Source: UBA5069 sp964560495
GTDB lineage: Bacteria > Chloroflexota > Anaerolineae > Caldilineales > Caldilineaceae
DNA: 64,000 nt
Direction of reading: 5' to 3'
NCBI GenBank assembly: GCA_964560495.1
Contig: CAZLMM010000008.1
Coordinates: 62,001-126,000 of the forward strand
In this document: positions 1 through 9,073 of the stretch, piece after piece
How the letters are laid out: every line of letters starts with the position of its first letter
How positions within the stretch are numbered: the first letter of the stretch is position 1
Program-made: the position numbers and the translations under genes
Notes under the pieces: model-generated
Seen by the model: the letters and a program-made list of their open reading frames with translations, nothing else
Database searches by the model: none
What the model was told of the DNA's origin: nothing

Positions 1-93
1 CAATGCAACCTCGAAGCTGTGCACTTTGATGCGTTGGTCGCGCTCCATGGCGTATTGGCGTGCTTTGAGAATTCGGCTTGCTGCTGAATCCAT
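1..93 (-). CDS. Small unknown protein, 5' end only
   Basis: Only the first 31 codons lie in the window; the gene runs off its left edge. The ATG at 93 is preceded by a GAAAGG-like ribosome-binding site. The visible peptide is hydrophilic and helical (begins MDSAASRILKARQYAMERD and continues to a FEV motif). I believe similar N-termini occur on small SWIM-type zinc-binding proteins in Chloroflexota, but the Cys/His part would be outside the window, so no function is assigned. Confidence 0.5.
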   Translation of the reverse strand, partial: MDSAASRILKARQYAMERDQRIKVHSFEVAL

Positions 94-439
94 TGTGTCT
101 TGCCTTTCTCTTGGATTATCGAGCCTGATCAAGTTAAAGCTAGAAGGGCCCCACAAACAACAACACCCAGGCGCACACTGCACCCAGGTGTTGTCAAACT
201 GACAATCTCGCGTGAAATAATGTTGGCGTCTTGATCTGCACCGTCTGACCTTTCCACCCTCTTTGGCGTCGCATTGAGGCAACGTCGGGAACAAAGAACG
301 TATGCGCAGTTGTCTCTCTCACACGATGAACAGTATACCGCCGACGCACCTGGTTGTCAACCTGCGCGCAAACGCTATGATTGGGCGACTTGCTGACGAA
401 CACCAAACGCAAAGAACGCAGGGCGCGCTTGTACGCTGT
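94..439. other. Intergenic region with one weak hairpin
   Basis: No convincing gene. An 8-bp inverted repeat (160-167 with 187-194, 19-nt loop) could form a hairpin. The short ORFs here have no ribosome-binding sites and look like noise. Confidence 0.4.
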
Positions 440-1771
440 TCAGCGGCTCTGTTGAATCCGGAAACCAGACGGATAGGCGTCGGCCTCGTATGCGATCGGC
501 ATCGCTGGCGGCGCGTCATTCTGCCCCATCTCTGCCTGGGCCACGCGCAGCCGTTCGCCGATTTCCTGGTTGTTGGCGCCGGGAAACAAGCCAAGGGCTG
601 ATTGCAGCGCCGTAATAAGAGTCGCTTCAGTATGGAGCAAGGCCTGTTCTAAGGAGGTAGGCTGGGCGTCGGCCAGCGCCATGCTGACTGTCGCCATGTG
701 AGTATTCAAGCGATCCAGTTCGCTGACCAGGCCGGCGCTATCGCTTTCCCATGCAGGGACGATGGATAGGCCAAAGGCCTTTTGGGCTACCTGCAATTTC
801 AGAATCGTCCAGTTGCGCTGTTCCAGCAGAATTGAAAGCTGTTGTTGCAGTGAGATAGGCGAATCCAATAGCGTGCGATAGAAGACGGAGCGAACCTGAT
901 CTTCTTTGAGCAGGGCGTTGGCCAGAGCAACCTGTTCCGGTTCCACATCCACGCCGCTGGTGAGCACATAGCGGTCAGCCAGATTGCGCGCGGCTTGGCG
1001 ACGCGTTGCTACTGCCTCTTCCACTGCTGCGTCATAGGGCGGCGGCGCGACGAGAAGAGGGATGGAATTGGGCGCCAGCGCGCCGTTGGCCTGGATGAAT
1101 GGGTTACGCAAGAAGTCATCCACTTGGGCGCTCAATTGTGGCGTGTTCAGCTTCTCAACTACGGGCTTGAGTTGCGTCAGGAGTTGGCTGCGTTGGGCAG
1201 GTAAGAGATCGGGCGATTGGGTGATGGCGCGCAGTGCCTGTGCGGCGGCGGATCGCGCGGCTGGCAGGTCGTCGTTGTCAAGAAAGCCCTCGGCGCTTTG
1301 GCTCAGCACCTGGCTGCGCTCCAGCGAACGCAGCGCTGGATCGAGCACGCCCAGGTTCAGAACTTGTTTGTACGCCAAGGCGGCAGCGGCAGGTTCATTT
1401 TCGCCGAGCCGCTGGGCAAGCTGACGCCACAAACTCACCCGATTTGACCCATTGGCTTCGGTGTTGTACAACAAGAGAGCTGCTGCGGTTGGAAGCTCTC
1501 CAGCCTGCGTGGCCTGCATCACCAGATGTGTGGGCGAGTCGCCGGCCAGCTGGCGCACGGCTAATCCCACTGCAACATGCTCAGGGTCAAGCAACGCAAA
1601 GGGGCTGCTGTTGAGCAGCGGTCCAGGTGGTTGGGAAACTGTCCAAAGGGTGACCAAAGCCGCGACGCCAATGACCAGACAGATGAAGAAGCCCAGAATC
1701 AAGATGAGGTCAAGCCAGCGCCGCTTCGGGCGTGGGGTGTGAACTGGGTGCAGCGAATAATCCATTGTCAT
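440..1771 (-). CDS. Membrane-anchored helical protein of unknown function
   Basis: About 443 residues. A basic N-terminus (PRPKRRW) precedes one hydrophobic segment (residues about 21-43), so the remainder probably faces outside. The long extracytoplasmic part is Ala/Leu/Gln-rich and helical, resembling TPR or HAT-like solenoids, but I see no catalytic motif. The frame is open upstream to 1882, but a TATACT box at 1779-1784 sits only 7 nt before this ATG, so the transcript should start near here and the longer version is unlikely. It is divergent from the glycoside hydrolase at 2051. Function unknown. Confidence 0.7.
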   Translation of the reverse strand: MTMDYSLHPVHTPRPKRRWLDLILILGFFICLVIGVAALVTLWTVSQPPGPLLNSSPFALLDPEHVAVGLAVRQLAGDSPTHLVMQATQAGELPTAAALLLYNTEANGSNRVSLWRQLAQRLGENEPAAAALAYKQVLNLGVLDPALRSLERSQVLSQSAEGFLDNDDLPAARSAAAQALRAITQSPDLLPAQRSQLLTQLKPVVEKLNTPQLSAQVDDFLRNPFIQANGALAPNSIPLLVAPPPYDAAVEEAVATRRQAARNLADRYVLTSGVDVEPEQVALANALLKEDQVRSVFYRTLLDSPISLQQQLSILLEQRNWTILKLQVAQKAFGLSIVPAWESDSAGLVSELDRLNTHMATVSMALADAQPTSLEQALLHTEATLITALQSALGLFPGANNQEIGERLRVAQAEMGQNDAPPAMPIAYEADAYPSGFRIQQSR

Positions 1772-1778
1772 AGTTGCG

Positions 1779-1784
1779 AGTATA
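1779..1784 (-). promoter_or_regulatory. -10 box of a probable leaderless promoter
   Basis: TATACT read on the minus strand ends 7 nt before the ATG at 1771. Transcription would begin at or next to the start codon. No good -35 is visible. The ORF has no Shine-Dalgarno at this start. Confidence 0.5.
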
Positions 1785-1890
1785 GCACGACGAGCGGCGT
1801 CAGACGAATCAGTAGAGTTGATCAGGCCAATCATTGACCAATCGTGGGCGAATCGTCCGGCGAAGATCCGTTCACCTGACAAGAATGATT

Positions 1891-1918
1891 TTGAGGGGAT
1901 TTTTCCCTATGCTATGAT
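1891..1918 (+). promoter_or_regulatory. Candidate sigma-A promoter for the first glycoside hydrolase
   Basis: TTGAGG (1891-1896), 16-nt spacer, TATGAT (1913-1918). It lies about 130 nt upstream of the start at 2051. Confidence 0.45.
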
Positions 1919-2050
1919 AGCTTATTGCCTGTGAGCGTTTGGCGTTGGAGAAGGCACAGTAATCATTGCGCTTGCGCCATACATCGAGAGCACGCCTGGC
2001 ATCCGAACAGAACGCGGCAGTAGCTTTTGTGTGAAGGAGTTTTGAACGAT

Positions 2051-5000
2051 ATGCAGAATACTCGACTGGAGCGAAGATCGTCCTCATCGGGCGGCATTGG
2101 CAGGCTTGTAGAAGGGCCTGTGGCATGGTTGATCACCTTTCTGGTGATCCCCGGCCTCCTGATTGTAGCTCTGTTGCTCCCGCCCATCAACCTGCTGGAT
2201 CGCCTTCAAGCATTTACCTATACGCGCATCCCAGCGTCAGGCGGCGCGGTTTCAGAGACAGATGGAACCATTGTCAGCTTTCCAGATGAAGGGGTGGATG
2301 CCGGATTTTTCGCATCTTTGACCAGCGTTCCGCGCATGGAATTCCTCAATGGTCAGGCAGGTCAAGACCTCTATCAGGCGGCGCGCAGCCTGCCCAACCA
2401 CCTTGTTCCCAAAAGCCCACTCTATGATCTGCAAATTCAGGGCGGCGCTCCTCAGTTGACCAGTCTACGCATTCCCATTCCCAATGATAGCCTGCCCTAT
2501 GAGACGCTCGGGATCTACGCCTGGAATGGCCAGAGTTGGGTGCATGTACCCAATACGGTTCTGGTGAATGAAGACGTTATCGAATCGCAGATCGATTACG
2601 CCCCCGCCAAATTCATGGTGATGCAGAATGCCGGCGGCGTGCCGGCGGCGACACTCAACCTGGGCTTGCTGCCCGAACGCCCAGAAAATGCCGTTGTCAA
2701 CTATGAAGCCAAAGCTGGGTTGCAATTGCGCGGCGATGGCGCACTCGACGGCGTGGCCCCAGCGAACCCTGGCGGCACGACCCTACCGATCGTTTCCAAT
2801 GTGGAAGGCGCCACGGTGCGCACCGACTTGATCAACAACCTGCTTCTCGATCCGGGGCAGAAAGACAATCAGATCGCCTCTGTGGTGGGCACAGTCTTGC
2901 AGAATGGCTACCCGGGTGTGATCATCGACTATCGCGGTGTAGATAGCGTGCCCAGCGCGCGCGCTGATTTCGTCCACCTCATGACGCGCCTGGCCGATGA
3001 ACTCCATAAGAACGGCAAAACCCTGGCAGTGCGTGTGCAGGAGCCAGTGCAGGTGTCTGTGGAGCAATGGGACACGGGTGGTTATGACTGGCGCTCTTTG
3101 GGCCAGACAGTAGACACGTTGATTGTGCCCGCCCCGGTCGACCCACGTTTCTATCAGCCGGGCGCCGAGATGGATGCGCTGCTGGACTGGGCTACTGGCG
3201 AAGTGGATGCAACGAAGCTCCAGGTTGAGCTGCCTGGTCAGTCCGTGGAGCGCAGCGGCAATTATCTACTTCTCAAGGGCTATCAAGAGGCGCTGCGTCC
3301 CTTGGCGGCCCAAGTGAACGCTGAAACGAACGGCGACCAGGTGACAGTGTCCCTGGAAAACCCGCGTCTTCTCGAAAAGGTCGCCTGGGACGACGCCGTC
3401 GGCATGTATCATTACACTTACATCGACGATCAAGGGTTCGAGCGCACCGTCTATATTGAAGATGCAGGCAGCCTGGCGCACAAGCTGCGTCTTCTCAAGA
3501 AATACAATATCAAGAATATCAGCTTACAGACTCCGGCTTCGGGTGATGTGGACCCAAATGTTTGGGACACCTTGTTGCGCTTTCAACAGGATGCGCAACT
3601 TCCCGAAAGCCGAACGCCACTCAATGTATCCTACTCGCTCATTGCTCCCGATGGGGCGTTGGTCAAACAGGAGATAACATCTCTGGATAACACATCGTTG
3701 ACTATGCAGCCAGGAACGAGCGGCGACTTGCGTGTAGAGGCTCAGTTGATCAACGGTGCAACCGGCCAGTTGATCCCCATTTCAGCAGCAACTCTGGTTG
3801 CTCTGGGCGCTCAGCAAAGCGCAGCGCCTGCTGCAAAGAGTAGCGAAAGCACCGAGGCTGTTGCTGCTGCCACTGAAGTCAGTCTGAGTACAGGCCAGAT
3901 CGTCAATGTGCGCGAAGGCCCTGGCACACTTTACCCGGTGATCGGTCAGTTGTCGCCTGGCGGCAATTATCGTGTCACCGGAAAGAATTCTGCTGGCGAT
4001 TGGTGGCAGATCGATGTCGGAGACGACAAACGGGGCTGGGTCATCGGCCAGTTGGTTTCCACTGCGGGAGACACTGGGGTTATTGCAGTGGCGACAGACA
4101 TCCCCGAACTGGTGCAGGTGGCTGCCGCTGCTGCTCTGCCCGCTGCGTCTGCACCTGAATCAGCGCCCGCTGCTGCTGCTGAAGAACAGCCTGCCCCTGC
4201 GCCTGCCCCGGCTCCTGCGGTGGCGCCAGTCGTCAGCGCGCCGCCACCCTCTGGCGCAATGCCTTTTGGCTATGGCGTTCAGGCCCACATGGTAGACACC
4301 AGCGACGCCATGATCGCTCAGGTGATGAGCTCAGTCAAGGGAATGGGTTTCAACTGGGTCAAGCAACAAGTGGAGTGGAAGCGCTTCGAGGCGAGTCCAG
4401 GTGGGCGTGACTTTGGTGCGCTCGATCCCATCGTCAATGCAGCAGGCGGCTCCGGCATCAATGTTCTCTTCAGCGTGGTAAATGCGCCGCCCTGGGCGCG
4501 CGAAAGCGGCGCCGATCTGAGCGTTGGCGGACCGCCATCTGATCCGCAGACCTACGCCGATTTCGTAGGCGCACTGGCGGCCAAGTACTGCGGCACAGCA
4601 CTCAAAGCCATCGAAGTATGGAACGAACAGAATTTGCACTACGAATGGGGTAATAAGCCCCTTAACCCCGGCGAATACGTTCAACTTTTGGCGCGTGGCT
4701 ATGCCGCAATCAAGAACGCCTGTCCATCCATGTATGTCATCAGCGGCGCATTGACGCCGGCCGGCAACAACCCTCCTTATGCCATGGATGACTTCACCTA
4801 TCTGGAAGAAATGTTCAAGGCTGGCGCAAATAACTACCTTGACGCCGTCGGCGCGCATCCCAGCGGTTACAATGTTCCGCCGTGGGCCACATGGGAGACG
4901 GGCTGTCAAGAGATTCAGAAGAATGGCAACAGCTTCAACGGCGCCTGCGATTCGCCTCATCATTCTTGGTCCTTCCGCAGCACCATGGAAGGCTATCGCA

Positions 5001-5305
5001 ATATCATGAATGTCTATGGGGGCAGCAGCAAGTCGGTTGTGCCAACCGAGTTTGGGTGGGCTGCGGGCGGATCGTATCACCCAGCATACAAATACGCAGA
5101 CGACAATGATCTAAATGAACAAGCCCAGTGGACTGTCGAAGCATACAACATGATGAAACAGTGGGGATGGGTGGGTCCGGCGATCTTGTGGAATTTGAAT
5201 TTCCGCGTCGTGGCAAATGGCACAGAGAAAGCCCAGTGGGGCATCGTTGGCCCCGGTTGGGAGCCATTGCCAGCGTATAATGCGTTGGCGGCGATGCCAA
5301 AATAG
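2051..5305 (+). CDS. Exported SH3b plus clan-A glycoside hydrolase-like protein, with degenerate GH18-like region
   Basis: 1084 residues. Start chosen at the ATG 11 nt after AAGGAG rather than the TTG at 2027. One N-terminal membrane segment (residues about 20-45) anchors it outside. Residues about 280-520 look like a YaaH-type GH18 barrel (GVIIDYRGV, then a helix and a KTLAVRV strand), but the acidic catalytic motif is missing. A bacterial SH3 domain follows (about 617-675, VNVREGPGTLYPVIGQL), then an Ala/Pro linker and a (beta/alpha)8 domain from about 738. This carries the two clan-A glutamates: WNEQN (E859, acid/base) and TEFGW (E1000, nucleophile). First of three adjacent paralogues. Likely a cell-surface polysaccharide hydrolase; substrate unknown. 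Confidence 0.85.
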   Translation: MQNTRLERRSSSSGGIGRLVEGPVAWLITFLVIPGLLIVALLLPPINLLDRLQAFTYTRIPASGGAVSETDGTIVSFPDEGVDAGFFASLTSVPRMEFLNGQAGQDLYQAARSLPNHLVPKSPLYDLQIQGGAPQLTSLRIPIPNDSLPYETLGIYAWNGQSWVHVPNTVLVNEDVIESQIDYAPAKFMVMQNAGGVPAATLNLGLLPERPENAVVNYEAKAGLQLRGDGALDGVAPANPGGTTLPIVSNVEGATVRTDLINNLLLDPGQKDNQIASVVGTVLQNGYPGVIIDYRGVDSVPSARADFVHLMTRLADELHKNGKTLAVRVQEPVQVSVEQWDTGGYDWRSLGQTVDTLIVPAPVDPRFYQPGAEMDALLDWATGEVDATKLQVELPGQSVERSGNYLLLKGYQEALRPLAAQVNAETNGDQVTVSLENPRLLEKVAWDDAVGMYHYTYIDDQGFERTVYIEDAGSLAHKLRLLKKYNIKNISLQTPASGDVDPNVWDTLLRFQQDAQLPESRTPLNVSYSLIAPDGALVKQEITSLDNTSLTMQPGTSGDLRVEAQLINGATGQLIPISAATLVALGAQQSAAPAAKSSESTEAVAAATEVSLSTGQIVNVREGPGTLYPVIGQLSPGGNYRVTGKNSAGDWWQIDVGDDKRGWVIGQLVSTAGDTGVIAVATDIPELVQVAAAAALPAASAPESAPAAAAEEQPAPAPAPAPAVAPVVSAPPPSGAMPFGYGVQAHMVDTSDAMIAQVMSSVKGMGFNWVKQQVEWKRFEASPGGRDFGALDPIVNAAGGSGINVLFSVVNAPPWARESGADLSVGGPPSDPQTYADFVGALAAKYCGTALKAIEVWNEQNLHYEWGNKPLNPGEYVQLLARGYAAIKNACPSMYVISGALTPAGNNPPYAMDDFTYLEEMFKAGANNYLDAVGAHPSGYNVPPWATWETGCQEIQKNGNSFNGACDSPHHSWSFRSTMEGYRNIMNVYGGSSKSVVPTEFGWAAGGSYHPAYKYADDNDLNEQAQWTVEAYNMMKQWGWVGPAILWNLNFRVVANGTEKAQWGIVGPGWEPLPAYNALAAMPK

Positions 5306-5378
5306 ATGGACGCGACCTGTGTCGGAGAGACGAAGCAAGTCTGCTGCGTCTCTCTGTTTTATGAGCAAGGGAATCCCC

Positions 5379-5452
5379 TAAACTGCGGTTGCTTTGAGAC
5401 CAGGAGTTTTCACAGTTCAAAAAACTCCTGGTTTCGAACAGAGCGAAGTATA
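5379..5452 (+). repeat. Dispersed palindromic repeat, copy A
   Basis: A 74-nt imperfect inverted repeat. Left arm TAAACTGCGGTTGCTTTGAG and beyond, right arm ending in GAGCGAAGTATA, with core CCAGGAGTTTT/AAAACTCCTGG and loop CACAGTTCAA. Related copies lie at 34781-34853, 40242-40314 and about 57646-57800. The rest of the 5306-5670 gap shows nothing recognisable. Confidence 0.85.
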
Positions 5453-5670
5453 ACGCTGACTCCTCGATATGTGTCATGATGATAGCTCGGCAGTTACCGA
5501 CGCGACAGGCTTGACGTTGCCGCCCATCTGTAGGGTTATGAACAGGACGCAGTCACTGATCCGAAGGGCGACAAACTTCTGCCCTCGCTCTTCATGCTCC
5601 CCACGAATGAATTTGAGATAAGTCCCCACAACCAACCCATTTTGAACACTTCATTTGTGGAGAATACGAA

Positions 5671-7362
5671 ATGACTCGAATTGAAAGCCTACGACAAAAC
5701 GCAGCGCTTCTGTTGATTGCCAGTTTCGTTGTTTTTGCGTGCATCGCAGCGACCACCTCGAGCACTTTCGCTCAGTCAGCAACCACCGGCGTTGTCAACG
5801 TGCCAGGGAGTCGGCTCAACGTGCGCAGCGGCCCGGGTCTCACCTATCCCGTTGTCGGCCAACTGACCGCCGGCGCGACTGTCACTATTTTGGAGCAAGA
5901 CGCCGCCGGCGGCTGGCTCAAAGTAAGCGCCACAGGCGCGCCAGAAGAGGCCTGGGTTTCTTCTCGCTTCGTTGTCGTGGACTCGGGCGCGCCGCCCGTT
6001 GCAACCACTGGGCCAGCCGAGGTCGCAACGGCGGAAACCGCGCCGTCTGCGAGCTCGGAGCCAACAGCCGTCGTTGTGCCAGCGCGCATGAATGTACGAG
6101 GAGGTCCGGGCACCAATCATCCCGTTGTTGGCTCCGCCGCGCGCAATCAGCGGTTGGCGATCACTGGCGTCAATCAGGCTGGCGACTGGTATCAGGTGCA
6201 GGCGCCGGGCGTCTCTGGGCAGGCGTGGATCTTTAGCGGACTGGTTGTCACCAGCGGCAATCTCGATGGCGTGACGCGGCTGAGTGACGCAGACCTCCCG
6301 GCTGCACCTTCTGCGCCGGCAGCTGTCAGCGCGCCAGCGGTTTCCGCTGCCGCTGCACCTGCTCCGTCGGGAGGGGGCGGTTTCAACTACGGCGTCACTG
6401 CCCAGATGTGGCAGAGCGATCCGCAAGGGGTCGCCAATCAACTCAAGGAGATCGGCTTCCCCTGGGTCAAGCAGCAGGTGCGTTGGGAGTTTGTTGAGCC
6501 GTCGCCGGGCGCTGTCAACTGGCAAGAGATGGACGCCATCATCAACACGATGAACGGTAATGGCATCAATGTGGCTTTCAGCGTGGTGACAGCACCATCC
6601 TGGACGCGCCCCAACAAGGGGGGGAGCAACGGGCCGCCGGAGGATTTTCAGCTTTTTGCCAATTTCTTGGGCGCAATCTCTGGTCGTTATTGTGGTCAGT
6701 CGCTCAAGGCCATCGAGGTGTGGAACGAGCAAAACTTACAGCGCGAATGGGAGGGCTATCCCCTTGACCCCGGCCTCTACATGGACCTACTACGGCGCTC
6801 GTATGCGTCGATCAAAGCTGCTTGCCCGAGCATGATTGTCATCAGTGGAGCGACGACGCCAGCAGGATATAGCGATGTGGCCTTCGACGACATCGACTAT
6901 CTGCGCGGCATGTATCAGAACGGACTTGCGCGTTACGCTGATGGCATCGGCATTCATCCCAGCGGCTTCGCCAATCCGCCGTCAGTGCGATTTCGGGATT
7001 GGCAGTCTGGGAATTATGATGCGCCTTCGCACGTCAACCATCGCAGCTTCTATTTCTTGAGCACGCTGGAGGAATCGCGCAATGTGATGGTGCAATTTGG
7101 CGATGCTGGCAAGCGGCTTTGGCCCACCGAGTTCGGTTGGGGTTCGACGCCTTCTCCCCATCCGGGCTACGAATACGAAGGGCGCATCAGCGAGGCGCAG
7201 CAAGCCCAATGGATCGTCGATGCCTTTCGCATCATGGCGGATTCGGGCTATGTGGGCGTTGCTTTCTTGTGGAACTTGAATTACAACTATGGCGAGATGG
7301 CTGCATTCGCTGTCTCTGGGCGTCCGGCGTTTCAGGCGCTCAAGTCCCTGACGGGCAGATAA
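5671..7362 (+). CDS. Secreted double-SH3b glycoside hydrolase-like protein
   Basis: 563 residues with a signal peptide (hydrophobic about 15-33, cleavage near AFAQS). Start supported by GGAG upstream. Two SH3b domains (about 41-104 and 133-200; LNVRSGPG and MNVRGGPG signatures) are followed by an Ala/Pro linker and a catalytic-looking barrel (about 237-563). WNEQN gives E353 as presumed acid/base and TEFGW gives E487 as presumed nucleophile. It is closely similar to the C-terminal half of the protein ending at 5305 (shared WVKQQV, KAIEVWNEQN, PTEFGW). The SH3b pair probably binds cell-wall material. Substrate unknown; nearest families by motif are GH39/GH5-like clan-A enzymes. Confidence 0.85.
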   Translation: MTRIESLRQNAALLLIASFVVFACIAATTSSTFAQSATTGVVNVPGSRLNVRSGPGLTYPVVGQLTAGATVTILEQDAAGGWLKVSATGAPEEAWVSSRFVVVDSGAPPVATTGPAEVATAETAPSASSEPTAVVVPARMNVRGGPGTNHPVVGSAARNQRLAITGVNQAGDWYQVQAPGVSGQAWIFSGLVVTSGNLDGVTRLSDADLPAAPSAPAAVSAPAVSAAAAPAPSGGGGFNYGVTAQMWQSDPQGVANQLKEIGFPWVKQQVRWEFVEPSPGAVNWQEMDAIINTMNGNGINVAFSVVTAPSWTRPNKGGSNGPPEDFQLFANFLGAISGRYCGQSLKAIEVWNEQNLQREWEGYPLDPGLYMDLLRRSYASIKAACPSMIVISGATTPAGYSDVAFDDIDYLRGMYQNGLARYADGIGIHPSGFANPPSVRFRDWQSGNYDAPSHVNHRSFYFLSTLEESRNVMVQFGDAGKRLWPTEFGWGSTPSPHPGYEYEGRISEAQQAQWIVDAFRIMADSGYVGVAFLWNLNYNYGEMAAFAVSGRPAFQALKSLTGR

Positions 7363-7408
7363 AAGCCGGATGATTTCAACCGAAACGATCACTCACCCAA
7401 CAATCACC

Positions 7409-9043
7409 ATGACGCGAACACACCTTCGTCTTTGTCTGATAACCGCTCTTGCCCTTCTGTTGTTGACCGCCTGTGGGAGTTCCTCAGAGCCGACGCCAAC
7501 GCCCACCAAGACGCCTCTTGGCTCAGGAGCGGCCCCTGTAACGCCGACTTCGACGCCGCAACCACCCACGCCTGTTGAAGCACAGCCCCAGCAGCCTGTG
7601 CAGTCAGAGACCCAACCGCCAACACCCGAATTGAGGACCGAGACCGTGGCCCAGGTGACGGCAGACCTCCTCAACATCCGCGCCGAGCCAAACACGAGCG
7701 CCAACATTCAGCGCACGGCAACCAAGGATGAAGAGTTTACGGTTGTGGGGCGGTCAGAAGATGGGCAATGGTTGCAGCTTGCCAGCGGCGGACAGGCGCT
7801 TGGCTGGGCGGCGGCAGAGTTTCTTGCCGTGAGCGAGCGACAGACGGCAAGTCAATCTGCAAATCAGGAAGCTCAGCCGCAGACGAGCCAACCGCCTGCG
7901 CAACCGGGGAACGGTAATTATTTGCCTGCTACAATGGGCAGCCCGGACTACGGCTCTCAGGCGTTTCTCTGGTGGCGCGAGGAAATTGCCGACCGCGATC
8001 TGGATTTGATGAGCGAGGCGGGATTCAATTGGGTCAAACAAACATTCGCTTGGGAGACCATCGAGGGTGCAGGGCGCAATCAATTCGATTGGTCGATTGC
8101 CGATCGCGTCGTGACCCATGTCAACGACAAGGGATTGAAACTGTTGGCGCGCTTGAGCAGCGATCCGGACAAGCGGGATTTCTGGGCTAGCACGCCGCCA
8201 GGTAACGCCGATCTTTTTGCCGAATACGCTGGCGCGGTGGCGCAACGCTATAACTGTACGCCCCAAGCTGTTGGTTGCATCCAGGCGTTTCAGATTTGGA
8301 ATGAGCCGAATCTGGCGCGTGAATGGGGCAATCGTCGTCCAAATCCTGCCGAATACGCCGAGTTTCTGCGCAAAGCCTATGCCGCCATCAAGGCTGTTCA
8401 CCCTAACGCCATCGTTATCAGCGCGGGGATGGCGCCCACAGGCGACGACAACGATATCGCCATGCCGGATGACAAGTTCTATGACTTGATGTATCAGGCC
8501 ATGGGCGGCAACAGCAACGGCTATTTCGACATGTTGGGCGTTCACGGCGCGGGCTATGCGGCGCCTCCAGAGTTGGACCCTGCCGATGCCGCAGCCGACA
8601 AAGCCAGATATGGTGGATACCGCTTCTTTGCCTTTCGCCATGTGGAAGACATTCGTCGCATCATGGAGAAATATGGCGACACAGCCAAGAAGATTGTGCT
8701 GTTGGAGTTTGGCTGGACCTTTGACCGCGTCAACCCGGCCTACAAGTGGCACGGCGCCGACGCCGGCATCGACGAGATGGTGCAGGCGGATTATCTGAAA
8801 CGCGCCTATCAGTACGCCGCGGCGAACTGGCAGCCGTGGATTGGGTTGATGAGCCTAATCACTATGCCAAACCTGGATTGGCTGAACGATGGCAACCCAC
8901 AGGACGAAGAGCAATTTTGGTGGGCTATCATGGATCCGAGTCCTATTGATCAGAAATATTGGCGGCCGGCTTATATTGTGCTCTGCATCTATATGCAGGA
9001 AGAAGTCAAGGGGCAGGTTTGCCAGTACAACCCCAATCGCTGA
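7409..9043 (+). CDS. Lipoprotein with SH3b and glycoside hydrolase-like domain
   Basis: The ATG at 7409 gives a textbook lipoprotein signal (MTRTHLRLC, hydrophobic core, lipobox LTAC with Cys22). An in-frame ATG at 7370, 7 nt after the previous stop, would add 13 polar residues; neither has a clear ribosome-binding site. After a Pro/Thr-rich linker come one SH3b domain (about 80-145) and a barrel with IWNEPN (E299) and LEFGW (E433), the same two-glutamate layout as its two upstream paralogues. It is the most diverged of the three. Probably transcribed with the gene ending at 7362 and tethered to the membrane surface. Confidence 0.82.
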   Translation: MTRTHLRLCLITALALLLLTACGSSSEPTPTPTKTPLGSGAAPVTPTSTPQPPTPVEAQPQQPVQSETQPPTPELRTETVAQVTADLLNIRAEPNTSANIQRTATKDEEFTVVGRSEDGQWLQLASGGQALGWAAAEFLAVSERQTASQSANQEAQPQTSQPPAQPGNGNYLPATMGSPDYGSQAFLWWREEIADRDLDLMSEAGFNWVKQTFAWETIEGAGRNQFDWSIADRVVTHVNDKGLKLLARLSSDPDKRDFWASTPPGNADLFAEYAGAVAQRYNCTPQAVGCIQAFQIWNEPNLAREWGNRRPNPAEYAEFLRKAYAAIKAVHPNAIVISAGMAPTGDDNDIAMPDDKFYDLMYQAMGGNSNGYFDMLGVHGAGYAAPPELDPADAAADKARYGGYRFFAFRHVEDIRRIMEKYGDTAKKIVLLEFGWTFDRVNPAYKWHGADAGIDEMVQADYLKRAYQYAAANWQPWIGLMSLITMPNLDWLNDGNPQDEEQFWWAIMDPSPIDQKYWRPAYIVLCIYMQEEVKGQVCQYNPNR

Positions 9044-9073
9044 TGGTGGGAACACCGATCGAGGAGAGAACCT

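Noticed and set aside
5776..6732. Minus-strand ORF of 318 codons opposite the second glycoside hydrolase
   Set aside because: Arg/His-rich low-quality sequence without start signals; the plus-strand frame has SH3b and catalytic motifs.
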